A stretch of 64,000 nucleotides of DNA from Leisingera sp. ANG1 (GTDB taxonomy: Bacteria; Pseudomonadota; Alphaproteobacteria; Rhodobacterales; Rhodobacteraceae). The stretch spans positions 689,783 to 753,782 of the forward strand of contig NZ_AFCF02000001.1 in assembly GCF_000203975.2 (NCBI RefSeq), in the 5' to 3' direction. Both the position numbers and the translations under genes were made by a program. Shown piece by piece: positions 27,589 through 35,770 of this stretch. The notes beneath the pieces were generated by a model. It was not told the DNA's origin. It was given only the letters and a program-made list of their open reading frames with translations, and searched no databases. The stretch's first letter is position 1; each line of letters opens with the position of its first letter.

Positions 27589-28029
27589 TCAGATGTCGTG
27601 GGAACAATCACCTTCTTCAAAGTCCCAGACCTTGCTTTGTTCGCCGTCTTCGAGCAACGCATAAACCTTATGCACATCCACACCCGCGGGAACGTTCAGA
27701 GCATAAAGGTCGAATCCAAAATCACCGTGCTCATAGGCACACCCGGCTTCGTTCAATGCGGTTAAGAACTGGTTCAGAACGTTCTTAGAGCCGCCTTTGG
27801 CCGGAATGATACGGTAAGTCGAGCCTTTTGCGCTTCTAAGACGTTTCGTAATGACAAGCTGGCCGTCTATCTCTCTCACTGAAACGATGTCACGGAAACT
27901 CAGCCCTCTCGCAAAAAAGGGGATATTCTCGACTCTGTATTTTCCCGCGGAAACCTCGGACAGCCAAACGCTCTCCGTGGAATGGCTGTGCCAGTCGTCT
28001 TGATCGAGTTCAATGGTTGCCTTTTCCAA
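27589..28029 (-). CDS. DUF4265 domain-containing protein
   Basis: A 146-residue soluble protein that carries the DUF4265 pattern: ESVWLSEVSAGKYRVENIPFFARGLSFRDIV followed by VVTKRLRSAKGSTYRIIP-type core and DLYALNVPAGVDVHKVYALLEDGE. Start is TTG at 28029 with GGAG 6 nt upstream; no ATG is available upstream in frame before a stop. DUF4265 proteins are small, sporadically distributed and some lie in polymorphic-toxin immunity neighbourhoods; no toxin gene is visible here. Base composition is lower in GC than its neighbours, hinting at acquisition. Confidence 0.78.
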   Translation of the reverse strand: MEKATIELDQDDWHSHSTESVWLSEVSAGKYRVENIPFFARGLSFRDIVSVREIDGQLVITKRLRSAKGSTYRIIPAKGGSKNVLNQFLTALNEAGCAYEHGDFGFDLYALNVPAGVDVHKVYALLEDGEQSKVWDFEEGDCSHDI

Positions 28030-28070
28030 CGATTACTCCATCCGCATCCAAGTTTCGGACAAGCCGACAC

Positions 28071-28868
28071 CTAGCCCTCCGCCAGCCATCCCTTGGTCCA
28101 ATCCGCGAGCTCTGGCCGGAAGTACGCAATCATCCGGCCCTCTTCCGGCGCGCTTGCCTCCTCGCCCCAGGGTGCAACCCCGTGCAGGCACAGCCGGTGC
28201 ATCAGATAGGACTCGCCGGGTTTGGCATGCACCGTGATCCGCGGGCAGGTCTCGAACACTTCGGCGCGGGCTGCCGTGTAGGCATCGGTCACATCCACAT
28301 CCGCCCAGCCCGACTGCGGCACCCCCTCAAAGGCAGCGGCAAAGGCGCGGCGCATGATCCGGTGGCTGCCCTCCCAGATCACCAGCGGCGAGGCATCGGG
28401 GCTGCTTTCATTCAGCGGGAGGCCCAGCACCCAGGCATGCGGCTCCTCCACCTTGCGGCGGCGGTGCTCACCGTACATCTTGACCCCATCCACATGCGCC
28501 GCATCGCGTTTGATACGGTAGCGGAACGCCGCCTCGCCCTCGCCCGGCCGCGGACGCGGATAGCCGGGAAAGACCGAGGACACCTGCGCCCGGTGCAACT
28601 CGGGGATCGGGCCAAGGTTCTGCGTGATGAACTCCACCGGCGCCCCCGCCAGCGGCGGCCCGTCCGGCAAACGCCCGGCGGCATCGTTGGGCAGCGCGTC
28701 GACGCCGATGAACCAGGTCCGTTCGCACTGGAACCACTCGGCGCAGGCCGGGTCGTCCAGCGACCGGATGCCGTGACGCAATGCATCCGCCGCCCAGGCG
28801 GCCACCTGCGGGTCATGGGCAAAACGCACCCAGCCCCTGTCCTGAAACTGTTCGAACTGCTCATTCAT
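28071..28868 (-). CDS. PhyH-like non-haem iron 2-oxoglutarate oxygenase-type protein
   Basis: A 265-residue protein whose pattern fits the phytanoyl-CoA dioxygenase fold: HVDG in RDAAHVDGVKMYG (the His-x-Asp metal pair), PLNESSPDASPLVIWEGSH after the core strand, and MHRLCLHGVAPWG with the distal His plus an Arg-containing tail (MIAYFRPEL). Length is typical. It is reported in many Roseobacters as a hypothetical. The reaction and substrate are unknown, and the metal role is inferred from motif order only. The gene ends 2 bp from the TauE/SafE gene on the same strand, so the two are likely co-transcribed. Confidence 0.7.
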   Translation of the reverse strand: MNEQFEQFQDRGWVRFAHDPQVAAWAADALRHGIRSLDDPACAEWFQCERTWFIGVDALPNDAAGRLPDGPPLAGAPVEFITQNLGPIPELHRAQVSSVFPGYPRPRPGEGEAAFRYRIKRDAAHVDGVKMYGEHRRRKVEEPHAWVLGLPLNESSPDASPLVIWEGSHRIMRRAFAAAFEGVPQSGWADVDVTDAYTAARAEVFETCPRITVHAKPGESYLMHRLCLHGVAPWGEEASAPEEGRMIAYFRPELADWTKGWLAEG

Positions 28869-28871
28869 TTT

Positions 28872-29726
28872 CTAGTACCCGAAAGCTTTGCGCAGCATGT
28901 TCAGTGCCACCAGCACCAGAAACGCCCCGAACACCCGCTTCAACGGCTTGGGATCCATCGCATGGGCCAGTTTCACGCCCCACGGCGCTGTAATCAGCGT
29001 CATGGCGATAACGATGAAGAACGCCACCAGATTGACCGCGCCGATGGTGAAGGGCGGCTTGGTTGCAGGGTCGACGTTCAGCAGCAGAAAGCCCGCCACA
29101 GAAGGTACCGCGATGATCACGCCAAAGCCAGCGGCGGTCGCCACCGCCCGGTGCACGGCAACCCCGTGCAGCGTCATCAGCGGCACCCCGAAGCTGCCGC
29201 CGCCAATCCCCATCAGCACCGACAGGAAACCCACTGCCGGAGACAGCACAGCGCGCTTGCCCCCTTTGGGCATTTCCTCGGCCAGCCTCCACTCCGACCG
29301 GCCCAGCCCCAGATAGCAGCCAATCACCAGCGCCAGTCCGCCAAAGACGCCTTGCAACACGGTGGAGCGCAGGGCGGAGGCCGCCAGCACGCCGACAATG
29401 GCGCCAAGCGCAATGCCAATCCCCCAGCTGCGCAAGATCTCCCAATCCACCGCGCCCTTCTTGTTGTGGCTCATGACAGAACGCAGCGAGGTCACGATGA
29501 TGGTCGCCAAAGAGGTCGCCAGGCAAATCTGCATCAGCTGGTCGCCGCCATAGCCAAGGGTCTGGAAGGCATAGAAAAACGCAGGCACCAGCACGATGCC
29601 GCCGCCAACCCCCAGAAGGCCAGCCAGCACGCCGGCAAAGGCACCGATCACCACCAAAAGCCCAGCCATCTGTATCAGCAACGCGGGCTCAGGCCACAGG
29701 GCGGCGGTCATGGCAGGATCGGTCAT
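28872..29726 (-). CDS. TauE/SafE family sulfite/anion exporter
   Basis: Inner-membrane protein of 284 residues with about eight hydrophobic segments and two repeats: GVLAGLLGVGGGIVLVPAFFYAF near the N-terminus and SVLMGIGGGSFGVPLMTLHG in the middle, the hallmarks of the family. Start is the ATG at 29726, preceded by GAGGTGCCCC; an earlier frame to 29798 adds a non-hydrophobic extension without a ribosome site. Members export sulfite, sulfoacetate or related anions; the substrate is not predictable here. Confidence 0.9.
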   Translation of the reverse strand: MTDPAMTAALWPEPALLIQMAGLLVVIGAFAGVLAGLLGVGGGIVLVPAFFYAFQTLGYGGDQLMQICLATSLATIIVTSLRSVMSHNKKGAVDWEILRSWGIGIALGAIVGVLAASALRSTVLQGVFGGLALVIGCYLGLGRSEWRLAEEMPKGGKRAVLSPAVGFLSVLMGIGGGSFGVPLMTLHGVAVHRAVATAAGFGVIIAVPSVAGFLLLNVDPATKPPFTIGAVNLVAFFIVIAMTLITAPWGVKLAHAMDPKPLKRVFGAFLVLVALNMLRKAFGY

Positions 29727-29813
29727 GCGGGGCACCTCGGGCTTTTGCGTTTGCGGCAAAGGGTTAGCCGCCGGACCCGGAATGCACAAGACACTCACGC
29801 GTGAGGCGTTCCG

Positions 29814-30812
29814 TCACGCTGCGGCGCGGTTCTCCACTTGCGCCAGCGCGTCCAGGACCAGTTCCGGCCCGGCACCCGCCTGGCAGGCACCCTCGGACAG
29901 CATCCGCCGCCACTGCCGCGCGCCCGGCTTGCCCGCAAACAGCCCCAGCAAATGCCGGGTGATCTGGTTCAGTTTGGCGCCCTCGCTGAGCCTCGCCTCG
30001 ATATAGGGCAGCATCTGCCGCACCGCCTCGCCCGCATCGCTCACCGCGCCGGTGCCGTATATCTCAGAATCCGCCGCGCACAGCAAATCGGCAGGCTGGT
30101 GATAGGCCGCCCGGCCCACCATCACCCCGTCAAGCCCGCGCTCCAAATGCGTCTTAGCCTCCGCCAGCGTGGCAATGCCGCCGTTGATCGAGACATGCAG
30201 GTCCGGAAACGCCGCCTTCATCCGGTGCACCAGATCATAATCGAGCGGCGGGATGTCCCGGTTCTCCTTGGGCGACAGCCCCTGCAGCCAGGCCTTGCGG
30301 GCATGGATGGTGACCCGCTTGCAGCCAGCCGCGCGGATCTTCTCCAGGAAATCCGGCAGCACCTGTTCCGGCTCCTGCTCATCCACGCCAATACGGCATT
30401 TGACGGTGACTTCCACATCCACCGCTTCGCGCATGGCAGCCACACAATCGGCCACCAGTTCCGGCGTCTGCATCAGCACCGCACCAAAGGCCCCGGATTG
30501 CACCCGGTCGCTAGGGCAGCCGCAGTTGAGGTTGATTTCGTCATACCCCGCATCAGCCCCCAGCCGCGCCGCCTCTGCCAGTTCCTGCGGATCGGAGCCG
30601 CCCAGCTGCAGCGCCACAGGATGCTCCTCAGCGTTGAACTCCAGCAAATGCAGCGCCTGGCCCCGGACCAGCGCCGGCGCCGTAACCATCTCGGTATACA
30701 GCAGCGTCTCCCTGCTCAACAGCCGGTGCAGATAGCGACAGTGCCGGTCGGTCCAGTCCATCATGGGTGCCACGCTCAAACGCGCTGCTTTTTGTGCGTT
30801 ATTTTTCGACAC
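29814..30812 (-). CDS. dusA: tRNA-dihydrouridine(20/20a) synthase DusA
   Basis: FMN enzyme of 332 residues that reduces U20/U20a in tRNA D-loops. DusA motifs are LSVAPMMDWTDRHCRYLHR at the start, NLNCGCPSDRVQ with the catalytic Cys (about residue 99), and VSINGGIATLAEA in the FMN region. The start is GTG at 30812 with GGAGT 5 nt upstream. The first nine codons (MSKNNAQKA) are AT-rich and differ in composition from the body. The following GCGCGTTTGAGCGTGGC is repeated at 44478-44494, suggesting an integrated element supplied the current 5' end (see findings). Confidence 0.96.
   Translation of the reverse strand: MSKNNAQKAARLSVAPMMDWTDRHCRYLHRLLSRETLLYTEMVTAPALVRGQALHLLEFNAEEHPVALQLGGSDPQELAEAARLGADAGYDEINLNCGCPSDRVQSGAFGAVLMQTPELVADCVAAMREAVDVEVTVKCRIGVDEQEPEQVLPDFLEKIRAAGCKRVTIHARKAWLQGLSPKENRDIPPLDYDLVHRMKAAFPDLHVSINGGIATLAEAKTHLERGLDGVMVGRAAYHQPADLLCAADSEIYGTGAVSDAGEAVRQMLPYIEARLSEGAKLNQITRHLLGLFAGKPGARQWRRMLSEGACQAGAGPELVLDALAQVENRAAA
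30757..30788. repeat. Attachment-site candidate attL inside the 5' end of dusA
   Basis: This 32-bp stretch matches 44466-44497 at 28 positions. A 17-bp core GCCACGCTCAAACGCGC is identical in both copies (30769-30785 and 44478-44494). dusA 5' ends are a known integration target for tyrosine-recombinase genomic islands. The copy here is within the coding sequence of the intact gene. Confidence 0.6.
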
Positions 30813-30840
30813 GTTAACTCCATATGACCTTTTTTTGGCC

Positions 30841-30922
30841 CCGTAGCACTATTCCCCCGATTTCGCCGGTTTTCCGCGGATTTCGGGGGTTCTCGATTCG
30901 AGCGTGCTACGGTGTAGCACAT
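30841..30922. repeat. Nested inverted repeats (GTAGCAC motif) inside the left junction
   Basis: CCGTAGCAC (30841-30849) pairs with GTGCTACGG (30904-30912). Inside it CCCCCGA (30854-30860) pairs with TCGGGGG (30883-30889). A third copy, GTAGCAC at 30914-30920, forms a short hairpin with GTGCTAC at 30904-30910. TGTAGCACAT (30913-30922) reappears inverted as ATGTGCTACA at 44397-44406. Spacing and inversion fit arm-type integrase sites or a structured regulatory element. Confidence 0.5.
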
Positions 30923-31163
30923 CCGAGGCTTACAAACAGCGGCGCCAATGCAGCTGGTTCCTGGCCCGGGCACCTCCGGTTCCATCTTCCGTGTTTCCTT
31001 CGGAATTCGGCTATCAAACCCCAAAAACTTTTCGTGCGCGCGAACCGAATTCCTTATCATCGAAATCAAGATGGGATGAATTCCATGACCAGTAACAAGA
31101 ACAGCTCGATGGATGTGCTCGGCTTTGTTGCAGAACTTGCCCAATGGCAGGAGCTATAAGATA
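30923..31163. other. Intergenic region, no gene supported
   Basis: Between the repeats and the acyl-CoA synthetase remnant. Short reading frames are present but without family matches. The stretch GGCTTTGTTGCAGAACT at 31121-31137 resembles an insertion-sequence terminus seen in this group, without a transposase. A good ribosome site (AGGAG at 31149-31153) leads directly into the damaged start codon of the following gene. Confidence 0.5.
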
Positions 31164-32798
31164 AGGACGGACAACCCGTACAACACCGGTCTGGACCGCC
31201 CCCCCCGCAAACTATCAGCCGCTGACGCCGCTGACCTTCCTGGAACGCGCCGCCAGCGCCTTTCCGGACCGCACGGCGATTTTGCATGAGTCCCTGCGGC
31301 GCAGCTACGCGGAGTTTTTTGCGCGGTCGCGGCGGCTGGCCTCGGCCTTGGCCAAGAACGGCATCCGCCGCGGCGATACCGTGTCGGCGCTGCTACCAAA
31401 TACCCCGGCGATGCTTGAGTGCCATTACGGCGTGTCTATGTGCGGCGCGGTACTGCATTCGATCAAGACAAGGCTGGATGCAGCGGTGATTGCGTTCCAG
31501 CTCGACTACGCGATGTCGAAATTGGTAATCGTGGACCGGGAATTCATGCCGCTGATGCAAGAGGCGCTGGCGCTTGCCACGGTCTCGCCGGTTCTGATCC
31601 AGTATGATGACCCAGAGTATGACGGTGTGCCGGCAGATTCGGAGGCCGCCGACTACGAGGTGTTTCTGACCCGCGGCAACCCGGAATTCGCCTGGCTGAT
31701 GCCGGAGGACGAATGGGATGCGATCTCGATCAACTACACCTCCGGCACCACCGGCGACCCCAAGGGCGTGGTTTCGCACCACCGGGGCGCCTATCTGCTC
31801 GCGCAGGGCAACGCGCTGACCACGTCGATGCAGAAACACGCGGTCTATCTCTGGACCCTGCCGATGTTCCACTGCAACGGCTGGTGCTTCCCATGGACAC
31901 TGTCCGCCATCGCAGGCACCCATGTGTGCTTGCGGCAGGTGCGGGCCGAACCGATCTGGAACGCCCTGGCGGACGAGGGCGTGACCCACCTGTGCAGCGC
32001 CCCCATCGTGATGTCGCTGCTGATCTCGGCACCCGCAGAAGCCAAGCGTGAACTTTCCCAGCCGGTGCAGTTCTTTACCGCCGCCGCGCCGCCGCCGGAA
32101 AGCCTGCTGGCGGACATGAAGGCCGCAGGCTTTGAGGTGACCCACCTTTATGGCCGACGGAAACCTACGGTCCTGCGGTGGTCAATGACTGGCACCATAG
32201 CTGGTCGGATCTGCCGCCTGCCGAACAGGCCGCACTGAAGGCGCGCCAGGGCGTGCGCTACCTGCCGCTGGAACAGCTGGATATGCTGGACCCGGAGACG
32301 ATGCGGCCGGTGCCGCGCGACGGCCAGACCATGGGCGAGGTGATGTTCCGCGGCAACGTCGTGATGAAGGGCTATTTCCGCAATCCCAAAGCCACCGAGA
32401 AAGCCTTTGCCGGCGGCTGGTTCCACTCCGGCGATCTGGGTGTCATGCACCCTGACGGCTACATCCAGCTCAAGGACAGGTCAAAGGACATCATCATCTC
32501 GGGTGGTGAGAACATCTCCTCGATCGAGGTCGAAGAGGCGCTTTACCGCCACCCGGCGGTTGCGGTTGCTGCCGTTGTGGCAATGCCGCACAAAAAATGG
32601 GGCGAAACTCCCTGCGCCTTTGTTGAACTGGTTCAAGGCCAGGAGGCCGACGCGGAAGTCCCGCGCAGCTGGTGCCGCGACCGTCTGGCGCCCTACAAGG
32701 TTCCGGGCAGGTTCGTGTTCATGGATATTCCAAGAACCTCGACCGGCAAGATCCAGAAATTTGCGCTGCGCGAGCAGGCAAGGGAAATCACGACCTGA
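31164..32798 (+). pseudogene. Acyl-CoA synthetase (AMP-forming), degenerate
   Basis: Reading across frames gives a nearly complete medium/long-chain acyl-CoA ligase: PYNTGLDR...PANYQPLTPLTFLERAASAFPDRTAILHE, the AMP signature YTSGTTGDPKGVV (31737 onward), and the C-terminal [23 protein letters not shown] with [12 protein letters not shown]. Three lesions are visible. The start codon expected at 31164 reads AGG after a proper ribosome site. An 8-C run at 31199-31206 has one C too many. One base is missing near 32155, where GGC-CTG-ACG-GAA is read as GGCCGACGGAA. The enzyme is therefore not expected to be made. Sequencing error could explain the homopolymer but hardly all three. Confidence 0.85.
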
Positions 32799-32882
32799 CC
32801 ACTCAAGCACGGGGCGTCTGCATTCGATACGCTACAGAGGTGCGGCTTCCACTTACGCCGCCTTCTTGCTCCACATTTCGGT

Positions 32883-33599
32883 TCAGGGATCGATGCAGCT
32901 TCCGTCCCAAGCGAAGCAGTGTCCGCTCTGCGATGGCGTCAGAGTCTGGACTACAGCCATCATCCGGGAAACCGAGTATTGCGGTGAAAAGCGCTTGTCC
33001 GGGGCAACGTTGCGCAGAAACGGCTGGGACAGGCCGCTTTCCACCGTGCCGGGATGCAGCCCGACGGCAATGGCCTCTGGATTGCGGCGGCGGATTTCTA
33101 TCGCGGCATTGCGGATGAACATGTTCAGGGCCGCCTTGGACGCCCGGTAGGAATACCAGCCGCCCAGATGATTGTCGGAGATGCTGCCGACGCGGGCGGA
33201 CAGAGCGGCAAAGACCCCGCGCCTGTCACGCGGCAGCAAGGGCAGAAAGTGCTTTGCGGTCAGGGCCGGGGCCACCGTGTTGGCCGAGAAGAGCTCCAGG
33301 AGTTTCTCGGCGCTCAGCTCTCTCAGGGATTTCTCCGGCGTGATATCCCCTTGGTGCAGGATCCCGCCGGCCAAGATTATCAGGTCAACTGCGCCTTTCC
33401 CCGCGGCCTGCCCCGCTGCGGCTTGCAGGCTGTCTTCATCCAGGTAGTCCACCTGCAAAGTCTGCACGCCGGGCGGCGCTGAGGCTTTCGGGCGACGGGA
33501 CAGGCTGTGAATGCTGGCCTGCGGGTATTTCCGGGCCAGTTCGCTGAGGAAGGCCGACCCGATCGCTCCGGACCCGCCGCTGACAACTACATTGCGCAT
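32883..33599 (-). CDS. SDR family oxidoreductase, RpoE-regulon type
   Basis: NAD(P)-binding short-chain dehydrogenase of 238 residues. It starts at the ATG at 33599 with VVVSGGSGAIGSAFLSELA (glycine-rich motif, GxxGxG-like), NAG replaced by LAGGILHQGD, an active-site region SARVGSISDNHLGGWYSYRASKAALN (Tyr-x3-Lys as YRASK), and a C-terminal PGTVESGLSQPF. The longer frame to 33629 overlaps the -10 of its predicted promoter and is rejected. A TGATCC-N18-TAACAC site lies 31 bp upstream and divergent from the rpoE promoter. In Rhodobacter sphaeroides an SDR gene belongs to the RpoE core regulon. Substrate unknown. Confidence 0.88.
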   Translation of the reverse strand: MRNVVVSGGSGAIGSAFLSELARKYPQASIHSLSRRPKASAPPGVQTLQVDYLDEDSLQAAAGQAAGKGAVDLIILAGGILHQGDITPEKSLRELSAEKLLELFSANTVAPALTAKHFLPLLPRDRRGVFAALSARVGSISDNHLGGWYSYRASKAALNMFIRNAAIEIRRRNPEAIAVGLHPGTVESGLSQPFLRNVAPDKRFSPQYSVSRMMAVVQTLTPSQSGHCFAWDGSCIDP

Positions 33600-33629
33600 C
33601 GCTGAACACTTTCTTGCAGAAGGTTTCAT

Positions 33630-33659
33630 GTGTTACGCCGCGCAGCCGGAGGCGGATCA
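33630..33659 (-). promoter_or_regulatory. Predicted RpoE-type promoter of the SDR gene
   Basis: Minus-strand -35 TGATCC (33659 to 33654), an 18-nt spacer, and -10 TAACAC (33635 to 33630). Form and spacing match the three other sites in this cluster. Confidence 0.78.
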
Positions 33660-33719
33660 GGTCTTGGTGCCCTGGCCGCCCATCGGGGTTTCCGGGCGTG
33701 CAAAAATTGCGGCGGTCCA

Positions 33720-33749
33720 TGATCCAACTTCCACACCAGTCCGTATCCG
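33720..33749 (+). promoter_or_regulatory. Predicted RpoE autoregulatory promoter of rpoE-chrR
   Basis: TGATCC (33720-33725), 18-nt spacer, TATCCG (33744-33749). The expected transcript start is at about 33755, which places the nearest ATG (33754) at or before the RNA start and favours the downstream GTG as the translational start of rpoE. Confidence 0.8.
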
Positions 33750-33828
33750 GACTATGCTGACACTAAACTTGGACAGGCCGCCCGATAATTTCACCGTGCT
33801 TCGGGCTTCCCCTGAGGGCAAAGCAGTA

Positions 33829-34383
33829 GTGTCAAACGAGCAAACCTATTCGCAGCTCACCGTCTGGCTGCTGGCGGTGCGTGATCACCGTGACCGCGCG
33901 GCGTTCGGTGACATGTTTGACTACCTGGCACCGCGCCTGAAGGGATTTGTCATCCGCTGCGGCGCGCAGCCGGCGCTGGCTGAAGAGATTGTTCAGGACG
34001 TCATGCTGACGATCTGGCGCAAGGCGGGGATGTTCGATCCGCACAAGGCGCAGGCGTCGGCCTGGATTTACCAGATCGCCCGCAACCGCCATATCGATAT
34101 CGTCCGCAAGGAAAACCGGCCCGTCCCCGATGAATTGGGCGAGGACCCCGGAACGGAACCCGATGCCAGCCAGATCCTGGCCCTGGAGCAGGAAACCCTG
34201 CAATTGAAACAGGCCATCGAGCAACTGCACCCCGATCAGAAAGAAATGATCGAGAAGGCCTATATCGGGGATTTGACCCATCAAGAGATCAGCACCCAGA
34301 CAGGCTTGCCGCTGGGTACAGTAAAGTCACGTATCCGCCTTGGCCTCGGGCGGCTGCGCAAGGAACTAAAAGGATTGCGTTGA
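33829..34383 (+). CDS. rpoE: ECF sigma factor RpoE (group ECF11), singlet-oxygen response
   Basis: RNA polymerase sigma factor of 184 residues. Sigma-2 region with AAFGDMFDYLAPRLKGFVIRCGAQPALAEEIVQDVMLTIWRKA, the -10-binding FDPHKAQASAWIYQIARNRHIDIVRKE, and sigma-4 with the TLQLKQAIEQLHPDQKEMIEKAYIGDLTHQEIS and GLPLGTVKSRIRLGLGRL helix-turn-helix. Start set at the GTG at 33829 (VSNEQTYSQL) since an autoregulatory promoter just upstream makes ATG 33754 untranslatable from that RNA; GAGGG precedes the GTG. It is immediately followed by chrR without a gap. ECF11/ChrR pairs respond to singlet oxygen. Confidence 0.92.
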   Translation: MSNEQTYSQLTVWLLAVRDHRDRAAFGDMFDYLAPRLKGFVIRCGAQPALAEEIVQDVMLTIWRKAGMFDPHKAQASAWIYQIARNRHIDIVRKENRPVPDELGEDPGTEPDASQILALEQETLQLKQAIEQLHPDQKEMIEKAYIGDLTHQEISTQTGLPLGTVKSRIRLGLGRLRKELKGLR

Positions 34384-35019
34384 ATGCCTGCAATCACACA
34401 TCACATCCCCGCCCCGATGATCGCGGCCTATGCCTCGGGCAGCCTGCCGCACGCCTTTTCCATGGTTGTTGCAAGCCACCTGTCGCTGTGCCACGACTGC
34501 CAGGCAGCGCTTGGCGCGCATCAAGCCGTCGGCGGTGCGCTGCTGGAAGAGGCTGCTTGCGTGGCGGTGTCGCAGGACGCGAAATCAAACCTCATGGCGC
34601 AGCTGGATGAGCCTGCCGCGCCGGAGCCGCTCTATGACGCCAAGGGGATCTACCCGGGGCCGGTGATGCAGTCCCTGAAGGGGCAGCCGCTACGCTGGAA
34701 AACGCTGGGCATGGGGGTCAAGCAGAACATTCTGTTCGAGGGTCAGGGCGGATCTGCCCGGCTGCTGTATATCCCTGCGGGCCAGGCGGTGCCGGATCAC
34801 AGCCACAACGGGCTGGAGCTGACGCTGGTGCTGCAGGGCAGTTTCAGCGACGAGACCGGGCGGTTTGGTGTCGGGGATGTCGAAATCGGCGATGAAACCC
34901 TGGAGCACACGCCAGTTGCGGATGCCGGCGATCCCTGCATTTGCCTGGCCGCCACCGATGCGCCGCTGCGTTTCAAGGCGTTCATGCCGCGTCTGCTGCA
35001 GCCCTTGTTCCGGATTTGA
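34384..35019 (+). CDS. chrR: ChrR-type zinc anti-sigma factor
   Basis: Anti-sigma factor of 211 residues. The N-terminal zinc anti-sigma (ZAS) fold has ligands His6, His32, Cys36 and Cys39 (ASHLSLCHDC). The C-terminal cupin half has a second metal site with PDHSHNGLEL (His139, His141, Glu145) and His175. These match the ChrR ligands described in R. sphaeroides (141, 143, 147, 177) with a constant offset of two. It blocks RpoE; singlet oxygen triggers its turnover. Start codon directly abuts the rpoE stop, so the pair is translated together. Confidence 0.95.
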   Translation: MPAITHHIPAPMIAAYASGSLPHAFSMVVASHLSLCHDCQAALGAHQAVGGALLEEAACVAVSQDAKSNLMAQLDEPAAPEPLYDAKGIYPGPVMQSLKGQPLRWKTLGMGVKQNILFEGQGGSARLLYIPAGQAVPDHSHNGLELTLVLQGSFSDETGRFGVGDVEIGDETLEHTPVADAGDPCICLAATDAPLRFKAFMPRLLQPLFRI

Positions 35020-35044
35020 AGCATGCGGCCGAGGGCTGCCAGCC

Positions 35045-35770
35045 TCACTTGCCGCGGTAAACCAGCCAGTCGGGCAAAAGGTTGAACGCCTTGATTGCGT
35101 AAGAAAAAGGCCGGGGGAAGTCCGTTCTGAACCGGCGCGATTGCATGGCGGCCACCACATGTCCGGCGGCGTCCTCCGGTTCCATCAGCTGCGGCATCTT
35201 GAAACTGTTCTTGTCCGTCAGCCGGGTTTTGATGAAACCCGGGTTGACCACGCGCACGGTGACGCCGCTGTCCTTCAGATCATGCCGCATGGTTTCCGCA
35301 AGGCTGATCAGCGCAGATTTGCTGGCGCCATAGCCGATGGAGGCGGGCAGCCCCCGGTATCCGGCCAAGGAGCCGACCAGCGTGATATCGCCCCAGCCCG
35401 CCTTCACAAATTCAGGCACCACTTGTCCCAGAACCCGCAGCGCGCCTGTGAAATTCACATCGCTCATCCCCAGCACAGCCTCGCTATCCCAGTCCTGAGT
35501 GCGCATCGGCTCATAGGCGCCTGCGTTGTAGATGACGCCATCCAGCGGCGCGGCAAGACGGGCAGCCTTTCTGACCGAGTGCATATCGGTCACATCCACA
35601 GGCACCGGCTTTGCCCGGCACAGCTCATGTGCCAGCGTCTCCAGCGCATCCTCTGACCGCGCCGAAAGGATCAGCCGGGCGCCGGCCCGGTCCAGTTGCC
35701 GGGCAATCTCGCGCCCCAGCCCGTGGCTCGCCCCGACCAGCCAGAAGGTCTTGCCTTCAAACTGCGTCAC
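35045..35770 (-). CDS. SDR family oxidoreductase coupled to DUF1365 gene
   Basis: A 241-residue short-chain dehydrogenase. Start is the GTG at 35770 (VTQFEGKTFWLVGASHGLGREIARQ), overlapping the DUF1365 stop (GTGA), so translation is coupled; a longer frame to 35857 would lie inside DUF1365. NAD(P)-binding motif GASHGLGRE, VIYNAGAYEP (NAG-type), catalytic Ser-Tyr-Lys as SLAGYRGLPASIGYGASKSAL. In R. sphaeroides a comparable SDR (RSP_1087-type) is in the RpoE regulon. Its substrate is unknown; fatty-acid chain modification is an inference from context. Confidence 0.88.
   Translation of the reverse strand: MTQFEGKTFWLVGASHGLGREIARQLDRAGARLILSARSEDALETLAHELCRAKPVPVDVTDMHSVRKAARLAAPLDGVIYNAGAYEPMRTQDWDSEAVLGMSDVNFTGALRVLGQVVPEFVKAGWGDITLVGSLAGYRGLPASIGYGASKSALISLAETMRHDLKDSGVTVRVVNPGFIKTRLTDKNSFKMPQLMEPEDAAGHVVAAMQSRRFRTDFPRPFSYAIKAFNLLPDWLVYRGK

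Noticed and set aside
28017-29804. A 595-residue frame opposite the PhyH-like and TauE genes
   Set aside because: Rich in His/Gln/Arg/Pro, typical of a shadow frame; the minus-strand genes are recognisable families.
30841-30922. tRNA gene at the dusA junction
   Set aside because: The stem-loop set lacks a T-loop GTTCRA in place, an anticodon arm of correct length and an acceptor stem with CCA.
30776-31144. A 122-residue minus-strand frame over the dusA start and repeats
   Set aside because: It overlaps dusA and the GTAGCAC repeats and has no recognisable domain; not an integrase.
31085-31159. 24-residue open frame starting MTSNKNSSMDV
   Set aside because: Too short, no ribosome site, includes the IS-end-like sequence; probably chance.
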